Source: Urmitella timonensis (GTDB taxonomy: Bacteria > Actinomycetota > Actinomycetes > Actinomycetales > Actinomycetaceae). From it: a stretch of DNA of 64,000 nt. The translations under genes were made by a program, and so were the position numbers. Of the stretch, positions 27,566 to 35,696 are shown in pieces. Within the stretch, counting starts at the first letter, position 1; the number at the start of each line of letters is the position of its first letter. The stretch is from NCBI GenBank assembly GCA_900120415.1, contig FQLW01000006.1, forward strand, positions 1,178,001 through 1,242,000, in the 5' to 3' direction. Under the pieces are notes generated by a model. That model saw only the letters and a program-made list of their open reading frames with translations, did no database searches and was not told the DNA's origin.

Positions 27566-28405
27566 GGGAGGGTGGTTTTGTATAGGGAGGGTGGTTTTGT
27601 GGCGTTAGTGGTGGATTTTTCGCCCTCCTGTGACGTTTCCGCCCTCCGCAGACAGTATTGCCCTCCCGGTTGCAGTTGTGGGCGGGACTGCTGATAGCGT
27701 CTTCGGAAAAATCGGGTATCACCCTCCCGGTTTTAGGTCGGCATTACATTTCTGCCCTCCCGAGACGTAATCGCCCTCCCAGTTCAGGTGCAAACCCCCT
27801 TTTTAAGGTCTTAACTGCAAATCGGGAGGGTGGTTATGTATAGGGAGGGTGGTTTTGTGGCGTAAGTGGTGGTATTTCCGCCTTCCCGTGACGTTTCCAC
27901 CCTCCGCAGACAGTATCGCCCTCCCAGTTCCAAGTCGGGGTAACATTTCTGCCCTCCCGAGACGTAATCGCCCTCCCGGTTCGCGTGCAAACCTTCTTTT
28001 TTAGGTCTTTACTGCAAATCAGGAGGGTGGTTTTGTATCGGGAGGGTGGTTTTGTATCGGGAGGGTGGTTTTGTGGCGTTAGTGGTGGATTTTTCGCCCT
28101 CCCGGTTTTAGGTCTACGTGACGTTTCCGCCCTCCGCAGACAGTATCGCCCTCCCGGTTCGCTTGTAAACCTTCTTTTTTAGGTCTTTACTGCAAGTCGG
28201 GAGGGTGGTTTTGCATGGGGAGGGTGGTTTTGTGGCGTTAGTGGTGGAATTATCGCCCTCCCGGTTGCGGGTCGGCATTACATTTCTGCCCTCCCGAGAC
28301 GTAATCGCCCTCCCAGTTCGCGTCCAAACCCTCTTTTTAGGTCTTAACTGCAAATCGGGAGGGTGGTTCTGCATAGGGAGGGTGATTTTGCACAGGGAGG
28401 GGAGG
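27566..28405. repeat. GGGAGGGTG-type repeat array A, between menE and menB
   Basis: About 840 bp of degenerate tandem units. Each unit carries several GGGAGGGTGGTTTTGT blocks, the reverse-oriented CGCCCTCC blocks, a CCCTCCGCAGACAGTATC segment and an end segment ...AAACC(t)nTTTTAGGTCTTAACTGCAAATC. Unit ends at about 27821, 28018, 28196 and 28354 give periods of 197, 178 and 158 bp. No conserved protein frame runs through the units. The same family forms array B at 37367-39458 in opposite orientation, and a remnant at 56719-56870. The array fills the divergent upstream region of menE and menB. Confidence 0.85.
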
Positions 28406-28516
28406 AAAAACTTCCTGCCTTATGAGGGCGAGTGCAGAAAGGAAATGATGTCGCTTTGCGGGGTAGTGGCTAAGGAGGAAACTTAGGTAAGAGCGACCTC
28501 GCGATAAGGTAAAGCT

Positions 28517-29749
28517 ATGAGCCAGCTAGCAAATATATCTGACACTTTCGACGCGCAGCGATGGATTCCGGTTCCCGGATTTGAAAACTTAACTGACCTC
28601 ACCTTTCATCGCGCAGTAGTGAAAAGCAGAGGCATGAACGGTTTAGCAGCTGCCGAAGATGCCCCAGTTTCAACTCCCGCCCCCTCCTCCTCAATATCGA
28701 CCTCGCCCTCGCCCTCAACATCATTCCCAACTCCATCCTCGCCCTCGCCCTCCCCCTCGTCCTTATCCCCATCCTTGCCGGGTGAAACTACCTCCCACCC
28801 GGTCAAATCAAGTAGAAACCCAAAACCCTACAAGCCCGGGCGTGAACGCTACCAGCTAACCAACCTGGAAGCTACCGAACTGGCTGATTGCGGGGAAAAT
28901 GGCGCTAAACTTCCGGTTTTGCGCATTGCCTTTGACCGACCACAAGTGCGCAACGCTTTTCGTCCCCACACCGTAGATGAACTGCTGGCGTGTCTGGAAT
29001 ATGCCCGTAGTGCCGCCGATGTGGCAGCCGTAATCCTCACCGGGAACGGTCCTAGCGATTCCGACGGGGGGTACAGTTTTTGTTCCGGTGGTGACCAGCG
29101 GATTCGTGACCGCGGCGGGTATAGATATGAACAGGCAGGTGCCGACCCGGACGCGGAAGTTTCCCAGCGCCGGCAAAATCTAGATTTAGCGCGTACCGGA
29201 CGCCTACATATTCTAGAGGTACAGCGGATAATCCGGGCAATGCCGAAACCGGTGATTGCGGCAATTCCCGGATGGGCAGCCGGGGGTGGACATTCTCTGG
29301 TGGTGGTGTGTGACCTGGCGTTGGCCAGCCAAGAACATGCTCGTTTCAAACAAACCGATGCCAATGTCGGCTCCTTCGATGCCGGATATGGCTCGGCACT
29401 GCTGGCGCGGCAAGTAGGTGACAAGCGGGCAAGGCAAATCTTTTACCTGGCAAACACCTATGATGCGCGGCAAGCCGAAGAATGGGGGGTAATCAACGCG
29501 GCAGTACCTCATCAGGAACTAGAAGCCGTAGCGCTAGAATGGGCACTAACTGTCGCTCGGAAATCTCCCCAGGCTATCCGGATGCTGAAATATGCATTTA
29601 ACCTGGCAGACGATGGGTTATTAGGGCAGCAACTGTTTGCGGGAGAAGCTACCCGATTAGCCTACGGTACCGATGAAGCCGAAGAGGGGCGCACCGCATT
29701 CTTGGAACATCGAGAACCTGACTGGTCAGCATTCCCCTATTACTATTAG
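28517..29749 (+). CDS. menB: 1,4-dihydroxy-2-naphthoyl-CoA synthase
   Basis: Crotonase-fold enzyme closing the naphthoquinone ring of menaquinone from o-succinylbenzoyl-CoA. The catalytic core from about residue 115 is standard: FDRPQVRNAFRPHTVDEL, YSFCSGGDQRIRDRGGY, GWAAGGGHSLVVVCDLALAS for the oxyanion hole, and VGSFDAGYGSALLARQVGDK with the family Asp. Odd: the N-terminal region starting MSQLANISDTFDAQRWIPVPG is separated from the core by about 60 residues of almost pure Ser/Pro/Thr (residues 50-110), which raises the length to 410 against the usual 270-340. ATG 28517 has only a weak AAGGT upstream. First gene of the rightward men run. Confidence 0.93.
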   Translation: MSQLANISDTFDAQRWIPVPGFENLTDLTFHRAVVKSRGMNGLAAAEDAPVSTPAPSSSISTSPSPSTSFPTPSSPSPSPSSLSPSLPGETTSHPVKSSRNPKPYKPGRERYQLTNLEATELADCGENGAKLPVLRIAFDRPQVRNAFRPHTVDELLACLEYARSAADVAAVILTGNGPSDSDGGYSFCSGGDQRIRDRGGYRYEQAGADPDAEVSQRRQNLDLARTGRLHILEVQRIIRAMPKPVIAAIPGWAAGGGHSLVVVCDLALASQEHARFKQTDANVGSFDAGYGSALLARQVGDKRARQIFYLANTYDARQAEEWGVINAAVPHQELEAVALEWALTVARKSPQAIRMLKYAFNLADDGLLGQQLFAGEATRLAYGTDEAEEGRTAFLEHREPDWSAFPYYY

Positions 29750-29860
29750 ATTTATAAGGGAAAAAGGAAAATAACCGGAAATATTAAGCTCAAAAAGCTA
29801 GCGGCAAGCCAAAAACCGCTTAGCTAAATTGGACGATAACAACTTACTTTAAAGGGAATC

Positions 29861-30946
29861 GTGATGGTAGGAAACATAAACACCCCGATGTTGGTTGAGG
29901 TGTCAAAACCTGAACTTAGTGAGCTAAGCAGTCTTTTTGACCATAGCGAGTTTCCCCCTATCGAAATTGACCAGGCCTTGGTTTATTCCCTCCCGTTGGT
30001 AAACCGTTTCCGCCGGATAATCGTGCGCGAGGGCGTGTTGTTGCGTCGCGGGGATTGCTGGGGAGAGTTCGCGCCCTTTTGGGATTATGGGCCCCATGAA
30101 TCGAAACGTTGGCTGTGGGCAGCGGTTAATGCTCTGACCGAGCCTCTGCCAGATTTGGTGCGGCAAAGCGTGCCGGTGAACGTGACCGTTCCGGTGGTAT
30201 CGCCTGCGCGCGCCACCCAAATCGTAGAGCAAAGCGGAGGGTGTCGCACAGCGAAAGTCAAAGTAGCTGATAGAGGCACTGAGCTTGCTGATGACGTGGA
30301 ACGGGTAAAAGCGGTGCGAGCCGCCCTCGAAAAACAATTCGGCGAGGATTACCAAATAAGGGTTGATGCTAATGGCGCCTGGAATCTGGAGGAAGCGAAA
30401 ACCGCGATTGCAGCCTTAAACGAGGCAGCAGGGGGTTTGGAATATGTAGAGCAGCCCTGTAAGAGCGCCGAAGAGCTCAGTGAACTGCGTAAAACCGTCT
30501 CGGTGCCGATAGCGGTCGATGAGCTGATTCGCCGTTTCCCCAATCCTTTAGCTGAACTGCCAGAAGATTGTGCCGATGTGATGGTGGTGAAAATCCAGCC
30601 TTTGGGCGGGGTGCAAGCGGTACTAGATTTAGCTCAGGAAGCTAATAAGCGGGGTATGGAAGTGGTGGTTTCTTCCGCAGTCGATAGCGCTATCGGTATC
30701 GGTTTGGGGGTGCGTGCTGCTGCCGCCCTGCCCCAGCTTCCGCACGCCTGTGGTCTCGCCACCAGCCAGCTGCTCAAATCGGATATTTCCCGGGAGCCTT
30801 GGCAGGTCAAAGGCGGATGCTTGGAGGTGCGAACGGTAGAAGTAAACCCAGATTTAATTCAGGTAGCCGATACGGAGCCTCGCCGCGATTTGGTTAAACG
30901 GTGGAGTCAGCGGATTCGAGATGTGGCGGAGGTAGCGACTAGGTGA
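29861..30946 (+). CDS. menC: o-Succinylbenzoate synthase
   Basis: Enolase-superfamily dehydratase converting SHCHC to o-succinylbenzoate in menaquinone synthesis. The two-lysine acid/base site is seen as K132 and K134 in TAKVKVADRG, and the metal acids as VDANGAWN, VEQPC and VDELI. VVVSSAVDSAIGIGLGVRAAAAL near residue 270 is the barrel end. 361 residues, in the actinobacterial range. GTG 29861 and ATG 29864 both follow AAAGGGA; either is possible. The stop overlaps the menD GTG start by 4 bp (GTGA), so the two are translationally coupled. Confidence 0.92.
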   Translation: MMVGNINTPMLVEVSKPELSELSSLFDHSEFPPIEIDQALVYSLPLVNRFRRIIVREGVLLRRGDCWGEFAPFWDYGPHESKRWLWAAVNALTEPLPDLVRQSVPVNVTVPVVSPARATQIVEQSGGCRTAKVKVADRGTELADDVERVKAVRAALEKQFGEDYQIRVDANGAWNLEEAKTAIAALNEAAGGLEYVEQPCKSAEELSELRKTVSVPIAVDELIRRFPNPLAELPEDCADVMVVKIQPLGGVQAVLDLAQEANKRGMEVVVSSAVDSAIGIGLGVRAAAALPQLPHACGLATSQLLKSDISREPWQVKGGCLEVRTVEVNPDLIQVADTEPRRDLVKRWSQRIRDVAEVATR

Positions 30947-33216
30947 CTGACGCTTATCTGCCCTCCCACTTGCCCGGCGATAGTCACAATCGTCAAAGCG
31001 CTGCTGCCGGTGAAAATGCGACCGAATCAGCTACCGTCCTTGCCAGGGAAACCGTCAGCGAGTTGGTGCGGGCTGGAGTGCGAGATTTTGTCATTAGCCC
31101 CGGTTCGCGCTCTGCGCCCCTAACCTATGCTTTAGCTGCGTTAGAGCAGGTAGGTTTGGTACGTACCCATGTTCGTCTTGATGAACGTTCCGCCGCTTTT
31201 TTTGCTTTAGGGCTAGCGAAATCTGGTATTTATCTACAGGATTCAGTCAAATCTAGAACAGAAACTACCGGTTTTGAGGGCGGCACTCGCGCAACCCTGG
31301 CGGCTACCGCTGATAGCGCCACGGATTTAAGCGCTGAGAGCTGCAACAATGGGTGCTTTACAGAAAGCTATACGCCAGTAGCTTTGGTAGTGACTTCTGG
31401 TACCGCGGTTGCCGAATTGGGAGCCGGAATTATGGAGGCGTTCCACGCCGGTATCCCCCTGATGGTTTTAACCGCTGATCGTCCTAGCGCCCTGCGCGGC
31501 ACCGGTGCCAATCAAACTACCTGGCAGGAGGGGGTTTATGGTCGCTACTGTCCGGTTGCGCTAGATATTGATGCCACAGAAGATGTGATTGAAGAATCTG
31601 TTGAAAAGATTCGTTGCGCCGTGAGTCGAGCCTGGGCTAACGTGTCTGGAAGAATGCGGCAGTGCTGCCCGGTGCATATTAATCTTTGTTTCGCCCCTCC
31701 GCTGGTCAGTAGCGAAAACTGGGAGATTCCGCAAGATTTGCTACAGGTAGAATCTGGCGAGGACGCTGCTATTTTCCCGAGTGTTGCTGGGAATCTAACC
31801 CCGACCCACCAAAGTGCCGGCTCGTCCTTAGGAAAAGAGAAAACCCCAGGTGAAAGCGGCTCCGTGGGGCAAGCTGAGGGGCGGGTAAAGGGCGCGCTCG
31901 CGGCTTTAGACGGGGCAGATAGGGCGCAGGGGAGTTTCTCCGCTCCCAGGCCGGAAGCAAAAACTGTGGTAGTTTTAGCTGATCAATGCCCGCAAGCGGT
32001 GCAAACGGCCGCTGCCGCTTGGGGCTTGCCGGTGCTAGCGGAGCCAACGGTCCCGGTGGGGATTGGCAGTGCGGTGCAGATATCTCACGCCCCGCAGGTT
32101 TTACCCGCCCTGGCTTCTGAAATCCGGCAAGTTATAGTAGCTGGTCATGCCACGTTATCGCGTTCGGTTGCGGCGTTGCTTTCCCGCATGGATATTCCGA
32201 TTTATTCTTTGCCTAGTTTGGGAGCGAAAACTAATCTCACCGGTAAATATGTGGAGACCAGTGTAGAGCGGGTTGGGGAAGTATTTCCTAAAGCTGCTGA
32301 TACCAGTTGGTTGCAACGTTGGCAGCGTGCCGCCCACGCAGTTGAGGAAGCCTATCGGCGCTGCGTAGATTCACGAGCGGTAACGGTTTGGCAAAATTCG
32401 AAGTATGCGGCTCTTGACTCGCGTCCAGGCTCTCCAGGGAAAACTGCTGAGGAGGTAGCTTTAAAGAAGTCTACCAAGGTTGTGTTTGCAACTTCTGGGG
32501 ATACCGCTAGGGCGTCTTTAGCGAGTGAGGTGGCGCATCGGCTGCGGCTGTCCCATTCGGATAATAGCGCTGAACTTGAGGAGAGTTTGCGGGAGTTAGA
32601 AATGGGAATAGACCCGTTTGCTTTTGCCCGTATTTATGAGGACGTGTACGCTCCGGGAGCCAGTCAGGGCTGCACGCCGCCCTTGACGATGTTGGGGGCT
32701 TCGAACACGATTCGGGCTTTTGATTTGGCTGCTCGGGGAGGGCGGGGAATCAGATATTGCGCGAATCGGGGACTGTCCGGGATTGATGGGAATATTTCGA
32801 CCGCCTTGGGGTTGGCTGCCGGAACTGGGCGGGCAGTGCGTTTGATTGCCGGGGATTTGACCTGTCTGCACGATTTGACGGGTTTGCTGACGGGGCAGCT
32901 GGAAAAACAACCAGTCGTTCAGGTGATGGTGTTAAACGATAGGGGTGGCAATATTTTTGCTACTTTGGAGCACGGCGAGCAGCGCTACCGGGAGGTGTTT
33001 CCGCGTTATTTCTTGACCCCGCAGCGTTTTGATTTTTCTGCACTGGCAACTGGGCTGGGGTGGGATTATCGTTGCGCCCAAGACGCAGAGGAGCTGAAGA
33101 AGATTCTTCGGGAGACTCCCCGCCGTGAAATCGTTGAAATTAATGCTTACCTGCCGGATTTGCGTTCTCGTAGAGCTTTACTGGAATCCGCTATTTGTAG
33201 TGAATTATCTATGTAG
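30943..33216 (+). CDS. menD: SEPHCHC synthase, enlarged
   Basis: Thiamine-diphosphate enzyme adding a 2-oxoglutarate-derived succinyl semialdehyde to isochorismate, first committed menaquinone step. Signatures: DFVISPGSRSAPLTYALAAL, RLDERSAAFFALGLAK with the ThDP-activating Glu, LTADRPSALRGTGANQTTWQ, and the cofactor domain GDLTCLHDLTGLL plus LNDRGGNIFATLEH. At 757 residues it is about 150-200 longer than typical MenD. Extra low-complexity segments lie near residues 98-145 (between GLAKSG and PVALVVTSGTA) and residues 280-345 (Gly/Ala/Ser-rich, before KTVVVLADQCP), plus a shorter one near 490. All catalytic motifs stay intact. Overlaps menC by 4 bp. Confidence 0.92.
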   Translation: MTDAYLPSHLPGDSHNRQSAAAGENATESATVLARETVSELVRAGVRDFVISPGSRSAPLTYALAALEQVGLVRTHVRLDERSAAFFALGLAKSGIYLQDSVKSRTETTGFEGGTRATLAATADSATDLSAESCNNGCFTESYTPVALVVTSGTAVAELGAGIMEAFHAGIPLMVLTADRPSALRGTGANQTTWQEGVYGRYCPVALDIDATEDVIEESVEKIRCAVSRAWANVSGRMRQCCPVHINLCFAPPLVSSENWEIPQDLLQVESGEDAAIFPSVAGNLTPTHQSAGSSLGKEKTPGESGSVGQAEGRVKGALAALDGADRAQGSFSAPRPEAKTVVVLADQCPQAVQTAAAAWGLPVLAEPTVPVGIGSAVQISHAPQVLPALASEIRQVIVAGHATLSRSVAALLSRMDIPIYSLPSLGAKTNLTGKYVETSVERVGEVFPKAADTSWLQRWQRAAHAVEEAYRRCVDSRAVTVWQNSKYAALDSRPGSPGKTAEEVALKKSTKVVFATSGDTARASLASEVAHRLRLSHSDNSAELEESLRELEMGIDPFAFARIYEDVYAPGASQGCTPPLTMLGASNTIRAFDLAARGGRGIRYCANRGLSGIDGNISTALGLAAGTGRAVRLIAGDLTCLHDLTGLLTGQLEKQPVVQVMVLNDRGGNIFATLEHGEQRYREVFPRYFLTPQRFDFSALATGLGWDYRCAQDAEELKKILRETPRREIVEINAYLPDLRSRRALLESAICSELSM

Positions 33217-33295
33217 TTGGCTTGGTTACAGACTTGATGTGGGGATTCAGATTTTATTCCTCTTATGCTAATCTAAATCTGTTGGAATTCCTTAA

Positions 33296-33301
33296 TATAA
33301 T
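33296..33301 (+). promoter_or_regulatory. Candidate -10 box for the repetitive surface protein
   Basis: TATAAT at 33296-33301 lies 62 bp before the ATG; no good -35 at 17 bp is seen. Transcription starting near 33308 would place the poly-G tract in the 5' UTR. Confidence 0.4.
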
Positions 33302-33338
33302 CCTCGGTTCTGGTCTGTAACTCGTAGGCTAAGGGATC

Positions 33339-33349
33339 GGGGGGGGGGG
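33339..33349 (+). promoter_or_regulatory. Poly-G tract (11 G) in the translation initiation region
   Basis: Eleven consecutive G residues end 13 bases before ATG 33363, where the ribosome-binding site should be. Homopolymer G tracts of this length are prone to slipped-strand length change, which would alter SD strength or spacing. A second surface-protein gene has the same arrangement at 44510-44519. Confidence 0.7.
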
Positions 33350-33362
33350 AGAGATACTGTAA

Positions 33363-35534
33363 ATGAAATTATTCGAGAAAATAGCGGGTGCAACTTTAGC
33401 GGGTGTTGTAGCCTTGTCTTTTAGTGCTGTACCCGCATTTGCGGCAGCTAAGGATGACTATCCAGCTAAACCGCCCGCAGAGAAAATCAAGGTTTACAAT
33501 CCTTGGGATTTAACTGACCAAGAGGTCAAAGCTCTCCAGGAAAAAGTAAAAGAAGCGAACCCTGAGGCTTTAAATGTAACGATTCAGGGTGGGGTTGCCA
33601 CCTTGCTCTACAAGGACATTTCAACCAACACATTGGATGTTGCGGATATTACTAAATATGCCTGGACTACCGATAACGAGGCCCATGATGTTCCGCAGCT
33701 GCCACTGTGGCAAAACAATGGTGAAACCATTTCTGCCCCTGATTACCCGTGGGATACGGTAAATCTTTACTTCTTCCGTGGTGATACTGCTGGGTTGGTA
33801 AACCACAAGATTTATTTAGAGAATCTGGCATTACCGGGTAATCCAAAGAATAAAAAGGGTGACACCATCCGCACGCCCTCAATCTCTCAAGTTAAGTTAA
33901 ATGCCGATGGTAGACCGTACGTGGAAGTACAGGATTTACCGAAAGGTCTACTTCTGGACATGGCAGAGAGCGGACAGGTTAAGTCTGATGCCGATGGTAG
34001 TTATCCTCAGTATGAAATCAAAGTAGGCGGCACGGTTGCTCTTGATGCGAAATTAGGTGACCATAAAACCACCTATACGGTTTACCGTGCTTCCAACAAT
34101 CAAGATAAATCAGTTGGCAAGATGTATTACGTAGTTAAGCCGCTTAAGGATAAGTACGAGCCTGTTCTTGACCAGACTTTGAATAATGTAAATAAACCCA
34201 TTGAAATTTCAAGCCTCACCGAATTAACCTCCGATAAAATTAACGGGGCAAAAGCTGTAACTTTTAAAGCAAAAGCGAAGGCAAGTGACGCTGATTATAA
34301 CCAAACAGATTTGCAGCTTCCTGAAGGTACAAAACTTGTACCCGATTCTATCGATCCTACAAAGATCGGAGTTGCCCAAGAGATTACCGTAAACGTCAAA
34401 TACAAGGACGATCAAAAAGGCGACTCCATTGACACTGTAAAGATGTTCGTCAAAATCAACTTCGCTGATCCGGTTGTGGTTGCGGTTGATGATGTTGCTA
34501 AGTTGACTGCTGGTGAGAAGGATGCGGTTAAGGCTGCGGTTAAGGCTGCTAATCCTAATCTTCCTGATACTGCTAAGGTCGAGGTTGCTGATAACGGTAA
34601 GGTGACTATTTCTTATGCTGATGGTTCTTCGTCTGTGATTGAGCCTGCTAAGACTGTTCGGGCTAAGACTGCTGCGGAGAAGGCTAGTTTGGTTGATCCG
34701 GTTGTGGTTGCGGTTGATGATGTTGCTAAGTTGACTGCTGGTGAGAAGGATGCTGTTAAGGCTGCGGTTAAGGCTGCTAATCCTAATCTTCCTGATACTG
34801 CTAAGGTCGAGGTTGCTGATAACGGTAAGGTGACTATTTCTTATGCTGATGGTTCTTCGTCTGTGATTGAGCCTGCTAAGACTGTTCGGGCTAAGACTGC
34901 TGCGGAGAAGGCTAGTTTGGTTGATCCGGTTGTGGTTGCGGTTGATGATGTTGCTAAGTTGACTGCTGGTGAGAAGGATGCTGTTAAGGCTGCGGTTAAG
35001 GCTGCTAATCCTAATCTTCCTGATACTGCTAAGGTCGAGGTTGCTGATAACGGTAAGGTGACTATTTCTTATGCTGATGGTTCTTCGTCTGTGATTGAGC
35101 CTGCTAAGACTGTTCGGGCTAAGACTGCTGCGGAGAAGGCTAGTTTGGTTGATCCGGTTGTGGTTGCGGTTGATGATGTTGCTAAGTTGACTGCTGGTGA
35201 GAAGGATGCTGTTAAGGCTGCGGTTAAGGCTGCTAATCCTAATCTTCCTGATACTGCTAAGGTCGAGGTTGCTGATAACGGTAAGGTGACTATTTCTTAT
35301 GCTGATGGTTCTTCGTCTGTGATTGAGCCTGCTAAGACTGTTCGGGCTAAGACTGCTGCGGAGAAGGCTAAGCCAGGAAAATCTCAGGACTCGAAGACAA
35401 AGCCAGGTAAGGGATCTGTTTCCGGTCGTTTAGGAAATACCGGCACTCAAGCATATGTAGCACTAATCTGCTTCATCACAATGCTAGGAGCCGGAATGAC
35501 ATTAGTATCAGTCCGTAAAAAGGCGAAAAACTAA
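33363..35534 (+). CDS. Repetitive cell-wall-anchored surface protein
   Basis: Secreted surface protein of 723 residues. A signal peptide occupies residues 1 to about 27 (MKLFEKIAG, a hydrophobic core, AVPAFAAA). An N-terminal domain of about 340 residues has no family I recognise. Four 76-residue repeats follow (residues 369 to about 672) of the AVKAANPNLPDTAKVEV...VTISYADGSS type known from Gram-positive adhesins. A Lys/Gly-rich linker leads to the sorting region: RLGNTG in place of LPxTG, a hydrophobic span (LICFITMLGAGMTLVS) and a basic tail RKKAKN. The variant sorting motif could mean a different sortase or weak anchoring. Flanked by menD and menF but not functionally related to them. Expression is probably phase variable through the upstream poly-G. 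Confidence 0.85.
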   Translation: MKLFEKIAGATLAGVVALSFSAVPAFAAAKDDYPAKPPAEKIKVYNPWDLTDQEVKALQEKVKEANPEALNVTIQGGVATLLYKDISTNTLDVADITKYAWTTDNEAHDVPQLPLWQNNGETISAPDYPWDTVNLYFFRGDTAGLVNHKIYLENLALPGNPKNKKGDTIRTPSISQVKLNADGRPYVEVQDLPKGLLLDMAESGQVKSDADGSYPQYEIKVGGTVALDAKLGDHKTTYTVYRASNNQDKSVGKMYYVVKPLKDKYEPVLDQTLNNVNKPIEISSLTELTSDKINGAKAVTFKAKAKASDADYNQTDLQLPEGTKLVPDSIDPTKIGVAQEITVNVKYKDDQKGDSIDTVKMFVKINFADPVVVAVDDVAKLTAGEKDAVKAAVKAANPNLPDTAKVEVADNGKVTISYADGSSSVIEPAKTVRAKTAAEKASLVDPVVVAVDDVAKLTAGEKDAVKAAVKAANPNLPDTAKVEVADNGKVTISYADGSSSVIEPAKTVRAKTAAEKASLVDPVVVAVDDVAKLTAGEKDAVKAAVKAANPNLPDTAKVEVADNGKVTISYADGSSSVIEPAKTVRAKTAAEKASLVDPVVVAVDDVAKLTAGEKDAVKAAVKAANPNLPDTAKVEVADNGKVTISYADGSSSVIEPAKTVRAKTAAEKAKPGKSQDSKTKPGKGSVSGRLGNTGTQAYVALICFITMLGAGMTLVSVRKKAKN
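34467..35378 (+). repeat. Four near-identical 228 bp tandem coding repeats
   Basis: Units start at 34467, 34695, 34923 and 35151. They are almost identical in DNA, differing for example by GCG versus GCT in one Ala codon of unit 1, and each encodes 76 residues. Near identity including synonymous sites implies recent expansion or gene conversion. Copy number may vary between strains. Confidence 0.95.
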
Positions 35535-35562
35535 AAAGAGTTAAAAACTAAATAATCATTTG

Positions 35563-35623
35563 AGCTACAGCTAGTTATCTGCATTAACCTGGATAAGGGC
35601 AGATAACTAGCTGTAGCTTTCTT
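35563..35623 (+). terminator. Terminator after the surface protein
   Basis: A perfect 20 bp stem, 35563-35582 with 35599-35618, closes a 16-base loop and is followed by TTCTT. It lies between the convergent surface protein and menF genes and may serve both strands. Confidence 0.8.
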
Positions 35624-35696
35624 ATAACTAACGGCTAATGTGCATAGTGCTTTAAGAAAACCCGCCAAGTTCGCGTTTTTAGATATCTCAGTATAC

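Noticed and set aside
27471-27722. N-terminal extension of MenE by 84 residues
   Set aside because: That part is translated repeat-array DNA; a TTG with an ideal CGGAGG ribosome site at 27470 fits better.
27566-28405. Possible CRISPR array
   Set aside because: Unit lengths vary (158-197 bp), there is no short constant repeat with unique spacers, and no cas gene is nearby.
28849-29424. 191-codon antisense frame in menB
   Set aside because: Shadow of the menB reading frame with no independent support.
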